From Micromonospora purpureochromogenes (lineage in GTDB: Bacteria > Actinomycetota > Actinomycetes > Mycobacteriales > Micromonosporaceae), in the NCBI RefSeq assembly GCF_900091515.1, contig NZ_LT607410.1, forward strand, positions 496,001 through 560,000: a stretch of 64,000 nucleotides of DNA, in the 5' to 3' direction. Shown in pieces: positions 52,327 to 61,901 of this stretch. Both the position numbers and the translations under genes were made by a program. A model generated the notes under the pieces. It was given only the letters and a program-made list of their open reading frames with translations, was not told the DNA's origin and searched no databases. Each line of letters starts with the position of its first letter. Position 1 is the first letter of the stretch.

Positions 52327-53400
52327 GTGAGTGTCGCGTTGGTGACCGGGTCGGGCGGTCTGATCGGCTCCGAGGCGGTCCGGCACTTCGCCGGTCTCGG
52401 CCTGGACGTGGTCGGTATCGACAACGACATGCGGCAGGAGTTCTTCGGCGCCGAGGCGTCGACCGCGTGGAACGTCCGGCGGCTCGCCGACGAGCTGGGG
52501 TCCGCGTACTCGCACCACAGCATCGACATCCGGGACCGGGACGCGCTGGCGAAGCTCTTCGCGCGCTACGGCCGGGACATCGCCGTGGTGATCCACACCG
52601 CCGCGCAGCCCTCGCACGACTGGGCGGTGCGCGACCCCTTCACCGACTTCGACGTGAACGCCGGCGGCACCCTCAACGTGCTGCAGAACGTGCGCGAGCA
52701 CTGCATCGAGGCGCCGGTGATCCACTGCTCGACGAACAAGGTCTACGGCGACCGCCCGAACAGCCTGCCCCTGGTGGAGCTGGCGACCCGGTGGGAGATC
52801 GAGGCGGGCCACCCGTACGAGCAGGGCATCCGCGAGGACATGTCGATCGACGCCTGCCTGCACTCGGTCTTCGGCGCCTCCAAGGTCGCCGCCGACGTGA
52901 TGGTGCAGGAGTACGGCCGGTACTTCGGCATGAAGACCGCCTGCTTCCGGGGCGGCACGCTCACCGGCCCGGCGCACTCCGCGACGGAGCTGCACGGCTT
53001 CCTCGGGTACGTGATGCGGGCGAACATGGAGCGCCGCACGTACAAGATCTTCGGCTACCAGGGCAAGCAGGTCCGGGACGCCATCCACAGCTCGGACGTG
53101 GTCGCCGCGTTCGAGGCGTTCTTCCGCAACCCGCGCTCGGCGGCCGTCTACAACCTGGGCGGCGGGCGGCACTCCAACACCTCCAACCGCGAGGCGTTCG
53201 CGCTGGCCGAGCAGATCACCGGCGTGCCGATGGTCACCGAGTACGTCGAGGCGAACCGGATCGGCGACCACAAGTGGTGGATCGGCTCGAACGAGGCCTT
53301 CCAGGCCGACTACCCGGACTGGAAGCAGGTCTACGACGTACCGATGATCATGCGGGAGATCTACGAGGCCAACGTCGACAAGTGGGTGCCGCAGGCATGA
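52327..53400 (+). CDS. NAD-dependent epimerase/dehydratase (CDP-paratose 2-epimerase-like)
   Basis: 357 residues. Extended SDR: NAD-binding [19 protein letters not shown] after the second strand, [10 protein letters not shown], and STNKVYGD. At the catalytic YxxxK position it reads FGASK, with Phe for Tyr. Later [14 protein letters not shown] is a family signature. It probably makes or changes a nucleotide sugar. GTG 52327 follows AGGAG. It overlaps the glycosyltransferase gene (ATGA), and the product may feed that enzyme. Confidence 0.85.
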   Translation: MSVALVTGSGGLIGSEAVRHFAGLGLDVVGIDNDMRQEFFGAEASTAWNVRRLADELGSAYSHHSIDIRDRDALAKLFARYGRDIAVVIHTAAQPSHDWAVRDPFTDFDVNAGGTLNVLQNVREHCIEAPVIHCSTNKVYGDRPNSLPLVELATRWEIEAGHPYEQGIREDMSIDACLHSVFGASKVAADVMVQEYGRYFGMKTACFRGGTLTGPAHSATELHGFLGYVMRANMERRTYKIFGYQGKQVRDAIHSSDVVAAFEAFFRNPRSAAVYNLGGGRHSNTSNREAFALAEQITGVPMVTEYVEANRIGDHKWWIGSNEAFQADYPDWKQVYDVPMIMREIYEANVDKWVPQA

Positions 53401-54203
53401 CCGGCAAGGGCAAGCGGAACGTCCTGGGCGTCCTGGTCGACGCGACCGACTACGCCTCGGCGACCGAGCAGGTGGTGGCCGCCGCGCACGAGCGCCGCCC
53501 GCTGGCGCTGACCGCACTGGCGGTGCACGGCGTGATGACCGGGGTGCTCGACCCGGCGCACAACGCCCGGCTGAACTCCTTCGACGTGGTCACCCCGGAC
53601 GGCCAGCCGGTCCGCTGGGCGCTCAACCTGCTGCACCACGCCGGCCTGGCGGACCGGGTCTACGGCCCGACGCTGACCCTGCACGTCCTGCGCCGCTTCG
53701 CCGAGGAGGGGCTGCCGGTCTACCTCTACGGCTCCACCGAGGAGACGCTGGCCCGCCTGATCCCGGCGCTGGAGCGGATGTTCCCCGCGCTCAAGATCGC
53801 CGGGGTGGAGCCGTCGAAGTTCCGCGCGGTCCAGCCGGGCGAGGACGTGGAGATCGCCGACCGGATCCGGGCCAGCGGGGCCCGGCTCGTCCTGGTCGGC
53901 CTGGGCTGCCCGCGCCAGGAGGTCTTCGCGTACGCGATGCGGCCGCTGCTGGACATGCCGCTGATGGCGGTCGGCGCGGCCTTCGACTACCACGCCGGTC
54001 TGCTCAAGCAGCCGCCCGCGTGGATGCAGCGGGCCGGGCTGGAGTGGTTCTGGCGGCTCGGCCTGGAGCCGAAGCGGCTCTGGCGTCGGTACGTCATCCT
54101 CAACCCGGCGTACCTGACCCGCCTCGCCGGTCAGAAGACCGGCCTGTGGAAGGCGCAGCCCCCGGCGCCGGCGACGGAACGCCCGGCCACCTTCTCGGTC
54201 TGA
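53397..54203 (+). CDS. WecG/TagA/CpsF family glycosyltransferase
   Basis: 268 residues. Family motifs: [88 protein letters not shown] and [10 protein letters not shown]. Members transfer ManNAc-type sugars to lipid-linked GlcNAc in teichoic acid or polysaccharide synthesis. Translationally coupled to the epimerase, suggesting a two-gene surface-glycan unit. No lipid-linked partner gene is nearby. Confidence 0.9.
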   Translation: MTGKGKRNVLGVLVDATDYASATEQVVAAAHERRPLALTALAVHGVMTGVLDPAHNARLNSFDVVTPDGQPVRWALNLLHHAGLADRVYGPTLTLHVLRRFAEEGLPVYLYGSTEETLARLIPALERMFPALKIAGVEPSKFRAVQPGEDVEIADRIRASGARLVLVGLGCPRQEVFAYAMRPLLDMPLMAVGAAFDYHAGLLKQPPAWMQRAGLEWFWRLGLEPKRLWRRYVILNPAYLTRLAGQKTGLWKAQPPAPATERPATFSV

Positions 54204-54261
54204 CCGGCGCGGCCGCGCCAGCCGGCAGGTCCACGGAGCCGGCGGGCCGGCCAGGCAGGGT

Positions 54262-54293
54262 GCGGGGCCCCTTCCGGTCGGAAGGAGCCCCGC
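54262..54293. terminator. Stem-loop terminator between convergent genes
   Basis: 14-bp arms with one mismatch (GCGGGGCCCCTTCC / GGAAGGAGCCCCGC), loop GGTC. It serves the glycosyltransferase and protease genes. Confidence 0.82.
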
Positions 54294-54305
54294 GGCGGGA
54301 GTGCG

Positions 54306-56183
54306 TCAGAGGGTCAGGGTCCAGGTGTTGAGGTAGCCGGTGTCGCCCGAGTAGACGTCGCGCACCTGGAGTCGCCAGGTGCCGTTCGCCGCCTCGGACG
54401 AGAGGTTCGCGGTGTAGGTGGCGTTGACGTTGTCGGCACCGTCGAAGAGGCTGCTGTTCTTCAGCCGGTACGCGGAGCCGTCCGGGGCGACCAGGTCGAT
54501 GACCAGGTCACCGCGGTAGGTGTGCACGATGTTCACCGCGACGGTCGACGCCGACGAGGCGTTGCGGCCACACCCGGAGATCACGATCGAGCTGGACACC
54601 GTGGCGCCGGTGTCCGGGATCGCGACGTCCGTGCCGTTGCTGCCGGAGCAGCCGCCACCACCCGAGCCGGTCACCGTCAGCGAGTACGTCGCCGTGCGGG
54701 TACCCGACGCGGCCGTGCCCGTGACGGTGACGGTGTACGTGCCGGGCGGCGTGCTCGCCGAGGTGGCGATGGTGAGCGTGGACGAGCCGCCCGAGGTGAC
54801 CGTGGACGGGTTGAACGAGGCGGTCGCGCCCGCCGGCAGGCCGCTGGCGGAGAGGCTGACCGACTGCGCGGAGCCGTTGGTGGTGGCGGTGGCCACGGTG
54901 GCGGTCACCGACCCGCCGGGGGCGGTGGAGCCGGAGGTCGGCGACACCGAGACCGAGAAGTCGTTGGTCGGCGGCGGGGTGGTGCCGTTGTCCACGTAGA
55001 GCAGCCGGTTCGGGGTCCCGGTGCCCACGTTGGTCACCACGTTCGGGGTCGCGGCGTTGACCAGGTTGTCGCGAACCTGCTGCGGGCTCCACGCCGGGTT
55101 GGCCGAGAGGACGAGCGCCGCGGCGCCGGCGACGTGCGGCGACGCCATGGACGTGCCGCTGATGGTGTTCGTCGCGCCGGTTCCGGTGTACCAGGCGGAG
55201 GTGATGTTGACGCCCGGGGCCAGGATGTCGACGCAGGTGCCGAAGTTGGAGAAGCTCGCGGCGGCGTCGTTGTTCTGGGTGGCACCGACGGTGATCGCCG
55301 ACCCGACCCGGGCCGGGGAGTAGTTGCAGGCGTCCTGGCGGTTGCCGAGGAAGTCGCCGTTGCCGGCGGCGACCGCGTAGGTGATCCCGGAGTTGATCGA
55401 GTTGGTGACCGCCGTGTCGATCGAACTGTTGGCGGAGCCACCGAGGCTCATGTTCGCCACGGCCGGCTTCACCGCGTTCGCGGTCACCCAGTCGATGCCC
55501 GCCACGACCTGGGCGTTGGTGCCACTGCCCTGACAGTTGAGCACCCGGACGCCGACGATCTGCACACCCTTGGCCACGCCGTACGAGGAGCCGCCGACGG
55601 TGCCCGAGACGTGCGTGCCGTGTCCGTTGCAGTCGTCGGCGGAGCCGCCGTCCACCGCGTCGAAGCCGGAGACCGCCCGGCCGCCGAAGTCGTTGTGCCC
55701 GTACAGCACGCCGGTGTCGATGATGTAGGCGCGCACGTTGGACGCCGTGGTCGGGTAGGTGTACGAGCTGTTCAGCGGCAGGTTGCGCTGATCGATCCGG
55801 TCCAGGCCCCAGGAGGGCGGGTTGGCCTGCGTGCCGGCGATGGAGACCGTGTGGTTCTGCTCGACGTACGCCACGGCGGGGTCGGCGGCGATCCGGGCCG
55901 CCGCCGACGCGCCGACCGTGACCTCGAAGCCGCGCAGCGCGGCAGTGTAGGTGCGGGCGACCTGGCCGCCGTGCCTGCCGACCAGTCGTCGGGCGTTGTC
56001 ACCCACCCGGCTCCGGCCGACAGCGCTGTCCTTGAAGACCACGATGTAGCTGTCGGGCACGGCGGTGGCCCCGCCCGCTTCCCGGATGACCCCGACGGGC
56101 TCGGCGGCCATGGCGGGTGTGGCGGTTGCCAGCATCGCCAGGGTGGCCACCCCCACGAGTGCGGACCTGTGTGAAAGACCCAT
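54306..56183 (-). CDS. Secreted S8 (subtilisin-like) serine protease with P domain
   Basis: 625 residues. Signal peptide to about residue 27, an I9-type propeptide (SYIVVFKDS... AYVEQNH), and the catalytic domain with Asp156 (YIIDTGV), His188 (NGHGTHVSG) and Ser345 (SGTSMASPH). An Ig-like/Ser-Thr-rich module (~410-505) and a C-terminal proprotein-convertase P domain ([46 protein letters not shown]) follow. An extracellular protease of the fervidolysin/aqualysin type. ATG 56183 follows a GGGAG site. Confidence 0.93.
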   Translation of the reverse strand: MGLSHRSALVGVATLAMLATATPAMAAEPVGVIREAGGATAVPDSYIVVFKDSAVGRSRVGDNARRLVGRHGGQVARTYTAALRGFEVTVGASAAARIAADPAVAYVEQNHTVSIAGTQANPPSWGLDRIDQRNLPLNSSYTYPTTASNVRAYIIDTGVLYGHNDFGGRAVSGFDAVDGGSADDCNGHGTHVSGTVGGSSYGVAKGVQIVGVRVLNCQGSGTNAQVVAGIDWVTANAVKPAVANMSLGGSANSSIDTAVTNSINSGITYAVAAGNGDFLGNRQDACNYSPARVGSAITVGATQNNDAAASFSNFGTCVDILAPGVNITSAWYTGTGATNTISGTSMASPHVAGAAALVLSANPAWSPQQVRDNLVNAATPNVVTNVGTGTPNRLLYVDNGTTPPPTNDFSVSVSPTSGSTAPGGSVTATVATATTNGSAQSVSLSASGLPAGATASFNPSTVTSGGSSTLTIATSASTPPGTYTVTVTGTAASGTRTATYSLTVTGSGGGGCSGSNGTDVAIPDTGATVSSSIVISGCGRNASSASTVAVNIVHTYRGDLVIDLVAPDGSAYRLKNSSLFDGADNVNATYTANLSSEAANGTWRLQVRDVYSGDTGYLNTWTLTL

Positions 56184-56399
56184 CTCCCTACCTCCCTCCG
56201 ACCGGCAGCCGATCGTCCACTCACGAATCGGAGGTTGATCGATCGTTGCCGATCTACCTGAGGGTAGGTCGGCGGGGTCCGGGAGTTAAACATGTCGAAG
56301 CGTCCATAACGTCGGCGAGATGCCCCTACGGGTGAGGTAGGGGGCGATCCGGGGCCGGCCCCGGATTCGCCGACCGCCGAACTGGACAAGGCTGACCAC

Positions 56400-57002
56400 A
56401 TGGATGGCCATCTCATCGTTCTGCTGCCGATCGCCGGGGTCTGGCTGGCCGCCGGGGTGGTGGCGGACCGACTGCCCCGGCTGGACCGCGCCCGCGCACT
56501 CCGCCGGCGTACCGGATGGTTGCTCGCCCTGACCCTGACCGGCCTCGGCCTGACAGCGGCGGTGCTGGCGGTCGGCCTGACCAGCGCCGGCGCCACGCCG
56601 GTCGACCGGGCCGCCGCCGGGCTCGGCCTGGCAGCCGGCCCGGCGCTCGCCGTCGCGGCCTGCGCGGTGCGGCGGCTGCGCCGGCTCCGCGCCGGTGCCG
56701 GCGCGTTCGCCACCGCGCCGGAGACGCCGGCGCCGCACGGCCTGCGGGCCGCCGCGGCGCATCCGCTGATCGGCCTGCCGGTTCAGGTCACCGCCCTGGC
56801 CACGCTGCCGCCGGTGCTGTCGGCCGCGGGACTGGACCTCGCCGCCGACCCCCGCCTGACCGGACCGGCCGTCACCCTGGGCGGTCTCGCGGTCATCGCG
56901 ATCGGGGTACGCCTGGCGCTGCGCCACAACCGGCTCGCCGAGCGGGCGTTACCGGAGGCGACGGCGACCTCAGCGCGTGCGGCTCGGCCCCTGCACGTAT
57001 AG
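56400..57002 (+). CDS. Hypothetical membrane protein
   Basis: 200 residues, five hydrophobic segments (residues ~4-24, 40-62, 72-90, 122-142 and 155-175) and an Ala/Leu/Arg-rich composition. Family not recognised. ATG 56400 has AAGG at eight bases. The 3' end overlaps the convergent gene at 56970-57377 by 33 bases. Confidence 0.6.
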   Translation: MDGHLIVLLPIAGVWLAAGVVADRLPRLDRARALRRRTGWLLALTLTGLGLTAAVLAVGLTSAGATPVDRAAAGLGLAAGPALAVAACAVRRLRRLRAGAGAFATAPETPAPHGLRAAAAHPLIGLPVQVTALATLPPVLSAAGLDLAADPRLTGPAVTLGGLAVIAIGVRLALRHNRLAERALPEATATSARAARPLHV

Positions 57003-57377
57003 CAGCTCCAGGATCGCCCGGGTCGCCTCGAACCAGCGGTCCAGCCAGCCGGGCGGCGGCACGCTGCCCTTGGGCGGCAGCTCCATCAGCAGGCCGCGCA
57101 GCAGCGGGTGGTCGACCAGCGACTCGCTCGGCTCCAGCGGCCACCCGGCCGGCGGGAACGAGGGCTCGGTCAGCGGGTTCGGGTCGAGCGAGGGCAGCGT
57201 CAGCGGCGGCCCGGCCTGCTCCGGCGCGGCCGACCCGGCGTCCCGCCCGCCGACCTCGGTGTCGGTGGACACGACCTCGGTGAGCACGGTGTCCCGGCGC
57301 GCGCCGCGGTACTTGCCGCCGAAGCGCTCCGACTTGCCCGGGCCGTTGGTGAGGTTGTCTGAACCGATCGTCGTCAT
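56970..57377 (-). CDS. Conserved hypothetical protein
   Basis: 135 residues, soluble and Pro-rich. It begins M-T-T-I-G-S-D-N-L-T-N-G-P-G and has a recognisable actinobacterial flavour, but no domain is known to me. No membrane segment or signal. It overlaps the convergent membrane-protein gene. Probably a monocistronic unit. Confidence 0.6.
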   Translation of the reverse strand: MTTIGSDNLTNGPGKSERFGGKYRGARRDTVLTEVVSTDTEVGGRDAGSAAPEQAGPPLTLPSLDPNPLTEPSFPPAGWPLEPSESLVDHPLLRGLLMELPPKGSVPPPGWLDRWFEATRAILELLYVQGPSRTR

Positions 57378-57527
57378 CCGTCTCGCCTGCCTCGCTCGGT
57401 TTCCGATCCGTGCGGCGGGTTGTCGACCAGCGCCGTATCGAGGGGTTCAACGAGACGGAACGCAAGTGGCGACGGGCCGGCCGGGTAGATCCCCGGCCGA
57501 CCCGTCGTCAACGCCACGTTGCGTCGA

Positions 57528-57728
57528 TCAGTGCTGGACGAACCCGCCGCTCCGTGTCCGGGCGACGAAGGCGTGCCAGTCTCCCGGAGCGAAGACCAGG
57601 GCCGGGCCCGCCTTGTCCTTCGAATCCCGAACGCCGACCGCCCCGGTCACGTACGCCACCTCGACGCAGTTGTCGCAGTTCGGCCCGCTTTTTGAGCTCT
57701 TGAACCACGTCGCGTGCCTCAGGTCCAC
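57528..57728 (-). CDS. DUF397 domain-containing protein
   Basis: 66 residues: V-D-L-R-H-A-T-W-F-K-S-S-K-S-G, then C-D-N-C-V-E-V-A and F-A-P-G-D-W-H-A-F, the complete DUF397 pattern. GTG 57728 sits six bases after AAGGAG and overlaps the last codons of the HTH gene in another frame; a longer form from 57755 is less likely. DUF397 proteins are small partners of Scr1-type HTH regulators, as in bldB/whiJ-like systems. Confidence 0.88.
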   Translation of the reverse strand: MDLRHATWFKSSKSGPNCDNCVEVAYVTGAVGVRDSKDKAGPALVFAPGDWHAFVARTRSGGFVQH

Positions 57729-58600
57729 GGGGAACTCCTTGGTCGCCATTTCCACAGCGGCTCCTCTACCAGTTTCGCGATGTGAGCTATGGATTCCTCC
57801 GGGCGCATGGCCGCTGCTCGAATGTGATCGAAGATGAAGCTGTACTTCTGCAGTTCGTCGCTCTTCTCCAGGAAGAGCCCACCCGTGGCGTTCTCCGCGT
57901 ACACGACATCGGGATCACTCGGTTCGGGGAAGCTGAGAATGGTGAAGGTGCCGTCCATGCCGGCGTGCGCGCCCACCTCGAAGGGCAGGACCTGAAGCGT
58001 CACGTTCGGCAGTTCCGCCACTTCCACCAGCCGCTGGAGCTGACCACGCATCACCGCGTCGCCGCCCACCGGTCGGCTCAGCACCGCCTCATCGAGCACC
58101 ACCCACAAATCGACCGGATCGTCCTGGGTCAACAACGACTGACGGCCCAGACGGACACGCACCCGTTGCTGCACCTGGTCGACGGTGAAGTCCGGGCGGG
58201 CCGCCCGGATCATTGCCCCGGCGTACTCCTCGGTCTCCAGCAGGCCCGGGACCACCTGCTGTTCGTACGCCCGGATCGAGCTGGCCGCCGCCTCCAGGCC
58301 GACGTACGCCCCGACCAGCACGGTGCTGTAGGGGTGCCACCAGCCCTTCTGCCGGGCCTCCCGAGCGATCTGCACGAGCTCGTCGCTCTCGACGCCCACC
58401 ACGCCGTAGATCCGCAGCATGTCGCGGACGTCCCGCGGGGTCGCGGAGGTGTGGCCGGTCTCGATCCGGGAGATCTTCGAGGCGGAGCACTCGAGCTGCT
58501 CGGCGACCGTCTCGATGGTGATCCCCGCCGCCTCGCGCTGGCGGCGCAGTTCGGCGCCCAGCCGGCGACGCCGGATGGTGGGGCTGCGCCGCTCGGTCAC
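57719..58600 (-). CDS. Scr1/WhiJ-type HTH regulator with DUF5753
   Basis: 293 residues. An N-terminal XRE-type HTH (LGAELRRQREAAGITIETVAEQLECSASKISRIETGHTSATPRDV) is followed by the DUF5753 domain (YEQQVVPGLLETEEYAGAMI, LWVVLDEAVLSRPVGG, LQVLPFEVGAHAGMDGTFTIL). These regulators work with DUF397 partners in developmental or metabolic control in actinomycetes. GTG 58600 begins at a basic leader. The gene overlaps the DUF397 gene by about ten bases. Confidence 0.9.
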   Translation of the reverse strand: MTERRSPTIRRRRLGAELRRQREAAGITIETVAEQLECSASKISRIETGHTSATPRDVRDMLRIYGVVGVESDELVQIAREARQKGWWHPYSTVLVGAYVGLEAAASSIRAYEQQVVPGLLETEEYAGAMIRAARPDFTVDQVQQRVRVRLGRQSLLTQDDPVDLWVVLDEAVLSRPVGGDAVMRGQLQRLVEVAELPNVTLQVLPFEVGAHAGMDGTFTILSFPEPSDPDVVYAENATGGLFLEKSDELQKYSFIFDHIRAAAMRPEESIAHIAKLVEEPLWKWRPRSSPWT

Positions 58601-58846
58601 CGCGGCACCCCGCGGCTCACCGGGCCGTGTTCCCCGTTCCTCGCGCTCACCCGGTTACCTCCCGGTGGCTCGCGCCTGCGTCGACACCCGCCGAGGCGCG
58701 ACGAACGGCGGGCGATCGTTCGCGGCAGGGATGGTGCCGGTCGTCGACCGGCCGCGTCGGGCGAAACCGGCGTCCAGTGTGCCGGTCCGGGGTCGGCGTC
58801 ATCAAGCGTCTCGTTCACGTGTCGCGCTCGCGTATCGGCAAAAGTC

Positions 58847-58865
58847 GACGTGCAACTTGCATGTC
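58847..58865. promoter_or_regulatory. Palindromic operator candidate
   Basis: GACGTGCAA-C-TTGCATGTC, with eight of nine positions symmetric. It lies about 250 bases upstream of the HTH gene and 27 bases before a small ORF. Possible binding site of the HTH regulator. Confidence 0.4.
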
Positions 58866-58891
58866 GCACGTCCCTGATGCACTCTGTCCGT

Positions 58892-59008
58892 ATGGCTCGG
58901 GTTACTCACCGTCTCCCCACGCTTCCCCGGTCCGGCGACGACACCGGCGGCGGGACGACGGCCGGGCGACCCGGTCCAGCTGCGACGACGAGACCTGCCC
59001 CGGGATGA
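58892..59008 (+). CDS. Possible small ORF
   Basis: 38 residues (MARVTHRLPTLPRSGDDTGG and so on). It lies directly behind the palindrome at 58847. No family and no ribosome site; it may not be translated. The rest of 58601-59223 shows no gene. Confidence 0.2.
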   Translation: MARVTHRLPTLPRSGDDTGGGTTAGRPGPAATTRPAPG

Positions 59009-59223
59009 TGACCCCGCCGCTGCACGCCCGATGGCTGCGGCGGTGGGAGCGGTAACCGGGAGCAGCACGGTGATGGTCGGGTGGCGGTCCGCCACAGCGG
59101 GTACGGCCCGACCACCGCCACCGATCCACCGGCCGGCGGGGCACGATCCCGTCACCGGGACCAGAAATCTTCCCCCATAACCTCCGTCCGGCACCGCCGG
59201 CCATACCCTCCCCAGGAGCCCAT

Positions 59224-59508
59224 GTGCTTCCCCGCTCCGGTGACGTACTGCACGTGACTCGCGCGGCGAGTGTCCAGTTCATCCGACCCATCACGTTCCG
59301 GGTCATCCGGGTGCTCGACTGGCCCACCTACGACGGTTGGCTCTGGCTCGACGGTTACGAGTTGAACGCGGCGGGGGACGCGATCAACCGACGGTCGATC
59401 TTCGTCCAGGAGGCCGGTGTCCGGCAGCTCCAGGCGGCACCCGTGCCGCGCCAGCACACCGTACGGACCCGACGGACGATCAGCCGCGCACCGGTGGCGG
59501 TGGGCTGA
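59224..59508 (+). CDS. Conserved hypothetical protein
   Basis: 94 residues: V-T-R-A-A-S-V-Q-F-I-R-P, then F-R-V-I-R-V-L-D-W-P-T-Y-D-G-W-L-W-L-D-G-Y-E-L and R-R-S-I-F-V. A compact aromatic-rich beta protein of a type common in Micromonosporaceae. GTG 59224 follows AGGAG five bases before. Function unknown. Confidence 0.7.
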   Translation: MLPRSGDVLHVTRAASVQFIRPITFRVIRVLDWPTYDGWLWLDGYELNAAGDAINRRSIFVQEAGVRQLQAAPVPRQHTVRTRRTISRAPVAVG

Positions 59509-59609
59509 CCTCCGCCATTACCCGGTCGGGGGGCGTGCCGTCGCCATAGACTCGGTACGCCCACCCCGGCAAAGTCACCACCCCGCGCGTCCCGGACCCT
59601 GAACCTGGG

Positions 59610-60104
59610 ATGGCCATGGTCGATATGCCCGCCGCGCGGCGGCACCACAGGTCCCGTATCGGTTACGCCTTCGGGCTGCTGGCGCTGGTCGGCGCCGTCA
59701 CCGTCCTCGTGGTGGTGGTGCGCTATCCAGCCGAATCGGCGACCCGGCTGGCCGAGCCGGTTCCGGCTCCCGAGATCACCGTGGTCGAGCAGAACTCACC
59801 ACCTCCCGGGGTGGTCGGGTACCCCGGCTACGAGGACGACTCCGACTACCCGGCCGACCTCGCCGCACCCGACGACCACCGGTACGGCGACACCGCACCT
59901 GGTCCCGAGGCGAACGCCTCGGCGGATCCCCACAGCGGCGCCGGATCCCGGCCCGGCACCGGCGGCGACGCCGCCCTGGCCGGCTCCTCCACGGCCGACG
60001 CCCGGCAGGCCCTCAGCCAGTCCCTCTTCTACTCCGGCCTGCTCGGCCTGACCATCTCCCTGGCCGGGCTGGGACTGGTCGGCACGCGACGCCGGATGTG
60101 GTGA
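59610..60104 (+). CDS. Hypothetical membrane protein with two helices
   Basis: 164 residues. One membrane helix near residues 18-40 (IGYAFGLLALVGAVTVLVVVV) and one near 138-158 flank a Pro/Asp/Gly-rich outer loop. Not recognised. Three close ATGs (59610, 59616, 59625) make the exact start uncertain. Confidence 0.6.
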   Translation: MAMVDMPAARRHHRSRIGYAFGLLALVGAVTVLVVVVRYPAESATRLAEPVPAPEITVVEQNSPPPGVVGYPGYEDDSDYPADLAAPDDHRYGDTAPGPEANASADPHSGAGSRPGTGGDAALAGSSTADARQALSQSLFYSGLLGLTISLAGLGLVGTRRRMW

Positions 60105-60117
60105 GCCCGACAGCCTC

Positions 60118-61002
60118 CTAGCCGGTGGGTGTGACCTCGGGCGTCGGCTCGACCGTCCGGGTCGCCGACGCCGTCGGCGGCGCGGCGGCCACCACCAACG
60201 TCACCCGGTCACCGGCGTCGACCAGCTCACCCGCCTCCGGGTCGGTCTCGATCACGGTGCCCGGCGGGTGCTCCGACGACTCCCGCGTCCGCACCCGGTG
60301 CGACAGGTCGAGCCGGTCCAGGATCCGCTCGGCCGACGCCCGCGGCAGCCCCACCAGGGGCGGCACCGGGATCTGGGCGGCTGCGGTGGTGGCCGGCGTG
60401 CTGGGCGCCTCGGTGGTCGGGGCGGCGCTGGTCGCGGCCGTGGTCACCGGCGCGCTGGTCGGCACCGGCGGCGCGGGTTCCTCGTCCCGCTCGTCGACCG
60501 CCCGCAGCACCAGCCAGATCCCCGTGCCGAGGGCGGCGAGCAGCAACAGCGCCAGGATGCCCAGCAGGATCGGCATCCACCAGCGACGTCCACGCTGCTC
60601 CTCGCCGTACCACTCGACCGGCTCCCGGTAGTCGGCCGGACGCGGCGGTGGCACCCCGGCCCGCCCGGACCAGACGGGTGGCGCGGCCGGCACGGTCTGC
60701 TCCCCGGCGCCGGTCGGGGGTAGCGGCCGGGTCCGGTCCAGCGGCTCGTGCCGGGCAGTGGCGTCCAGCGGCTCGTGCCGGGCAGTGGCGTCCAGCGGCT
60801 CGTGCCGGGCAGTGGCGTCCAGCGGCTCGTGCCGGGCAGTGGCGTCCAGCGGCTCGTGCCGGGCAGTGGCGTCCAAGGGTTCGGGGGTGGGGCGGCCCGG
60901 CGGCTGCCCGTCGCCGGCGCGGGGCAGCGGGCGGGTCCGGTCGTCATCGGAGGGCAGCGGGCGGGTCGCGTCGTCGGCGGGCTCCTGGCGGTCGTCGCTC
61001 AT
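60118..61002 (-). CDS. PASTA domain-containing membrane protein with nonapeptide repeats
   Basis: 294 residues. The cytoplasmic N-terminus has five perfect copies of the nonamer EPLDATARH. A membrane helix (WWMPILLGILALLLLAALGTGIWLV) follows, a Thr/Pro linker, and one PASTA domain (PVPPLVGLPRASAERILDRLDLSHRV...PGTVIETDPEAGELVDAGDRVTLVV). There is no kinase domain. It may bind peptidoglycan fragments or act as a sensor; role not known. ATG 61002. Confidence 0.82.
   Translation of the reverse strand: MSDDRQEPADDATRPLPSDDDRTRPLPRAGDGQPPGRPTPEPLDATARHEPLDATARHEPLDATARHEPLDATARHEPLDATARHEPLDRTRPLPPTGAGEQTVPAAPPVWSGRAGVPPPRPADYREPVEWYGEEQRGRRWWMPILLGILALLLLAALGTGIWLVLRAVDERDEEPAPPVPTSAPVTTAATSAAPTTEAPSTPATTAAAQIPVPPLVGLPRASAERILDRLDLSHRVRTRESSEHPPGTVIETDPEAGELVDAGDRVTLVVAAAPPTASATRTVEPTPEVTPTG
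60737..60871 (-). repeat. Five perfect 27-bp tandem repeats
   Basis: Unit of 27 bp, identical in all five copies, in frame in the PASTA gene. The lack of silent differences suggests recent expansion by slippage or recombination. Confidence 0.95.
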
Positions 61003-61104
61003 CGCACGTCCTCTCCCACCGGGGCAGGCGTCGTGGCCCTCGACGGTCCACGGTAACGGTCGGGATCACCAGCCGCCGGGATCGGCGCGGCGACCCGCCC
61101 GCGC

Positions 61105-61785
61105 CTACTCCTCGCCGCCGCAGGAGATGGCGACCTCGTCGTTCCAGTGCCGGGTCACGTCGGGCTCCGGATCCTGGGAGCGGACCTTGCCGACCCGGCC
61201 GGTGCGGTAGCGCGGGTAGAAACCGCGCTCGACGATCGTGGCGGCGGCGTCGGCGCAGTCGTAGTCGTCCAGATCGGGCACCTCGGCCTCCGGCGCCGGC
61301 CCGGCGACGTACACCTTGACGGTGGTGCCGTGGCTCACCCGGGTGCCGGGGGCGGGGTCCAGGCGCTCGACCTTCTCGCCCAACCCGGTGCCGAAGATCA
61401 GCCGCCACCCCAGCTTCCGGTCCCGCAGGTCGCTGCGTACCCCCTCGAAGCCGTCGCCGACCAGGTCGGGGACGGTCACGTACCCGGTGGGGGGTTTGCT
61501 CGACGCGGCGGGTGCGGTGGTCCAGGGGGTCGTCGGCGCGACGGTCACCGGCGGCGCCGATGACGGGGCGGCCGAGGTCGGGGCGGGTGCCGAGGTCAGG
61601 GCGGTCGACGCGGCCGCGGCCGGCGGATCGGTGGGGGACGGCTCATCCGGCCCGGCCAGCACCCAGCCGGCGGTCGCACCCACGGTGGCCAGCAGGACGA
61701 AGGCCAGCCCGCCGCCGATCAGCAGCGGGGCGCGTCCCCGCGGCCCCGGCTCCGGAGTGTCCAGAAGGGTGTGTCCGTCGCTCAT
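61105..61785 (-). CDS. PASTA domain-containing membrane protein
   Basis: About 226 residues from ATG 61785 (GGAGAG upstream). A membrane helix (APLLIGGGLAFVLLATVGATAGWVL), a Thr/Pro/Ala linker, and one PASTA domain (TVPDLVGDGFEGVRSDLRDRKLGWRLI...PGTRVSHGTTVKVYV) with a second partial one (EVPDLDDYDCADAAATIVERGFYPRY). Two cysteines in the last part may form a disulfide. Tandem with the similar gene at 60118, likely the same operon. Confidence 0.8.
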   Translation of the reverse strand: MSDGHTLLDTPEPGPRGRAPLLIGGGLAFVLLATVGATAGWVLAGPDEPSPTDPPAAAASTALTSAPAPTSAAPSSAPPVTVAPTTPWTTAPAASSKPPTGYVTVPDLVGDGFEGVRSDLRDRKLGWRLIFGTGLGEKVERLDPAPGTRVSHGTTVKVYVAGPAPEAEVPDLDDYDCADAAATIVERGFYPRYRTGRVGKVRSQDPEPDVTRHWNDEVAISCGGEE

Positions 61786-61901
61786 CGCACTCTCCGCCTC
61801 GTCACCAGCGACCGTACCGGGCGGCGCCAAGCCGTCACCGCACGTCGTTCCGGTCGTTACACGGCTCGCCGCGCCGACCAGGGGACGCTACGCTCCCCGG
61901 C

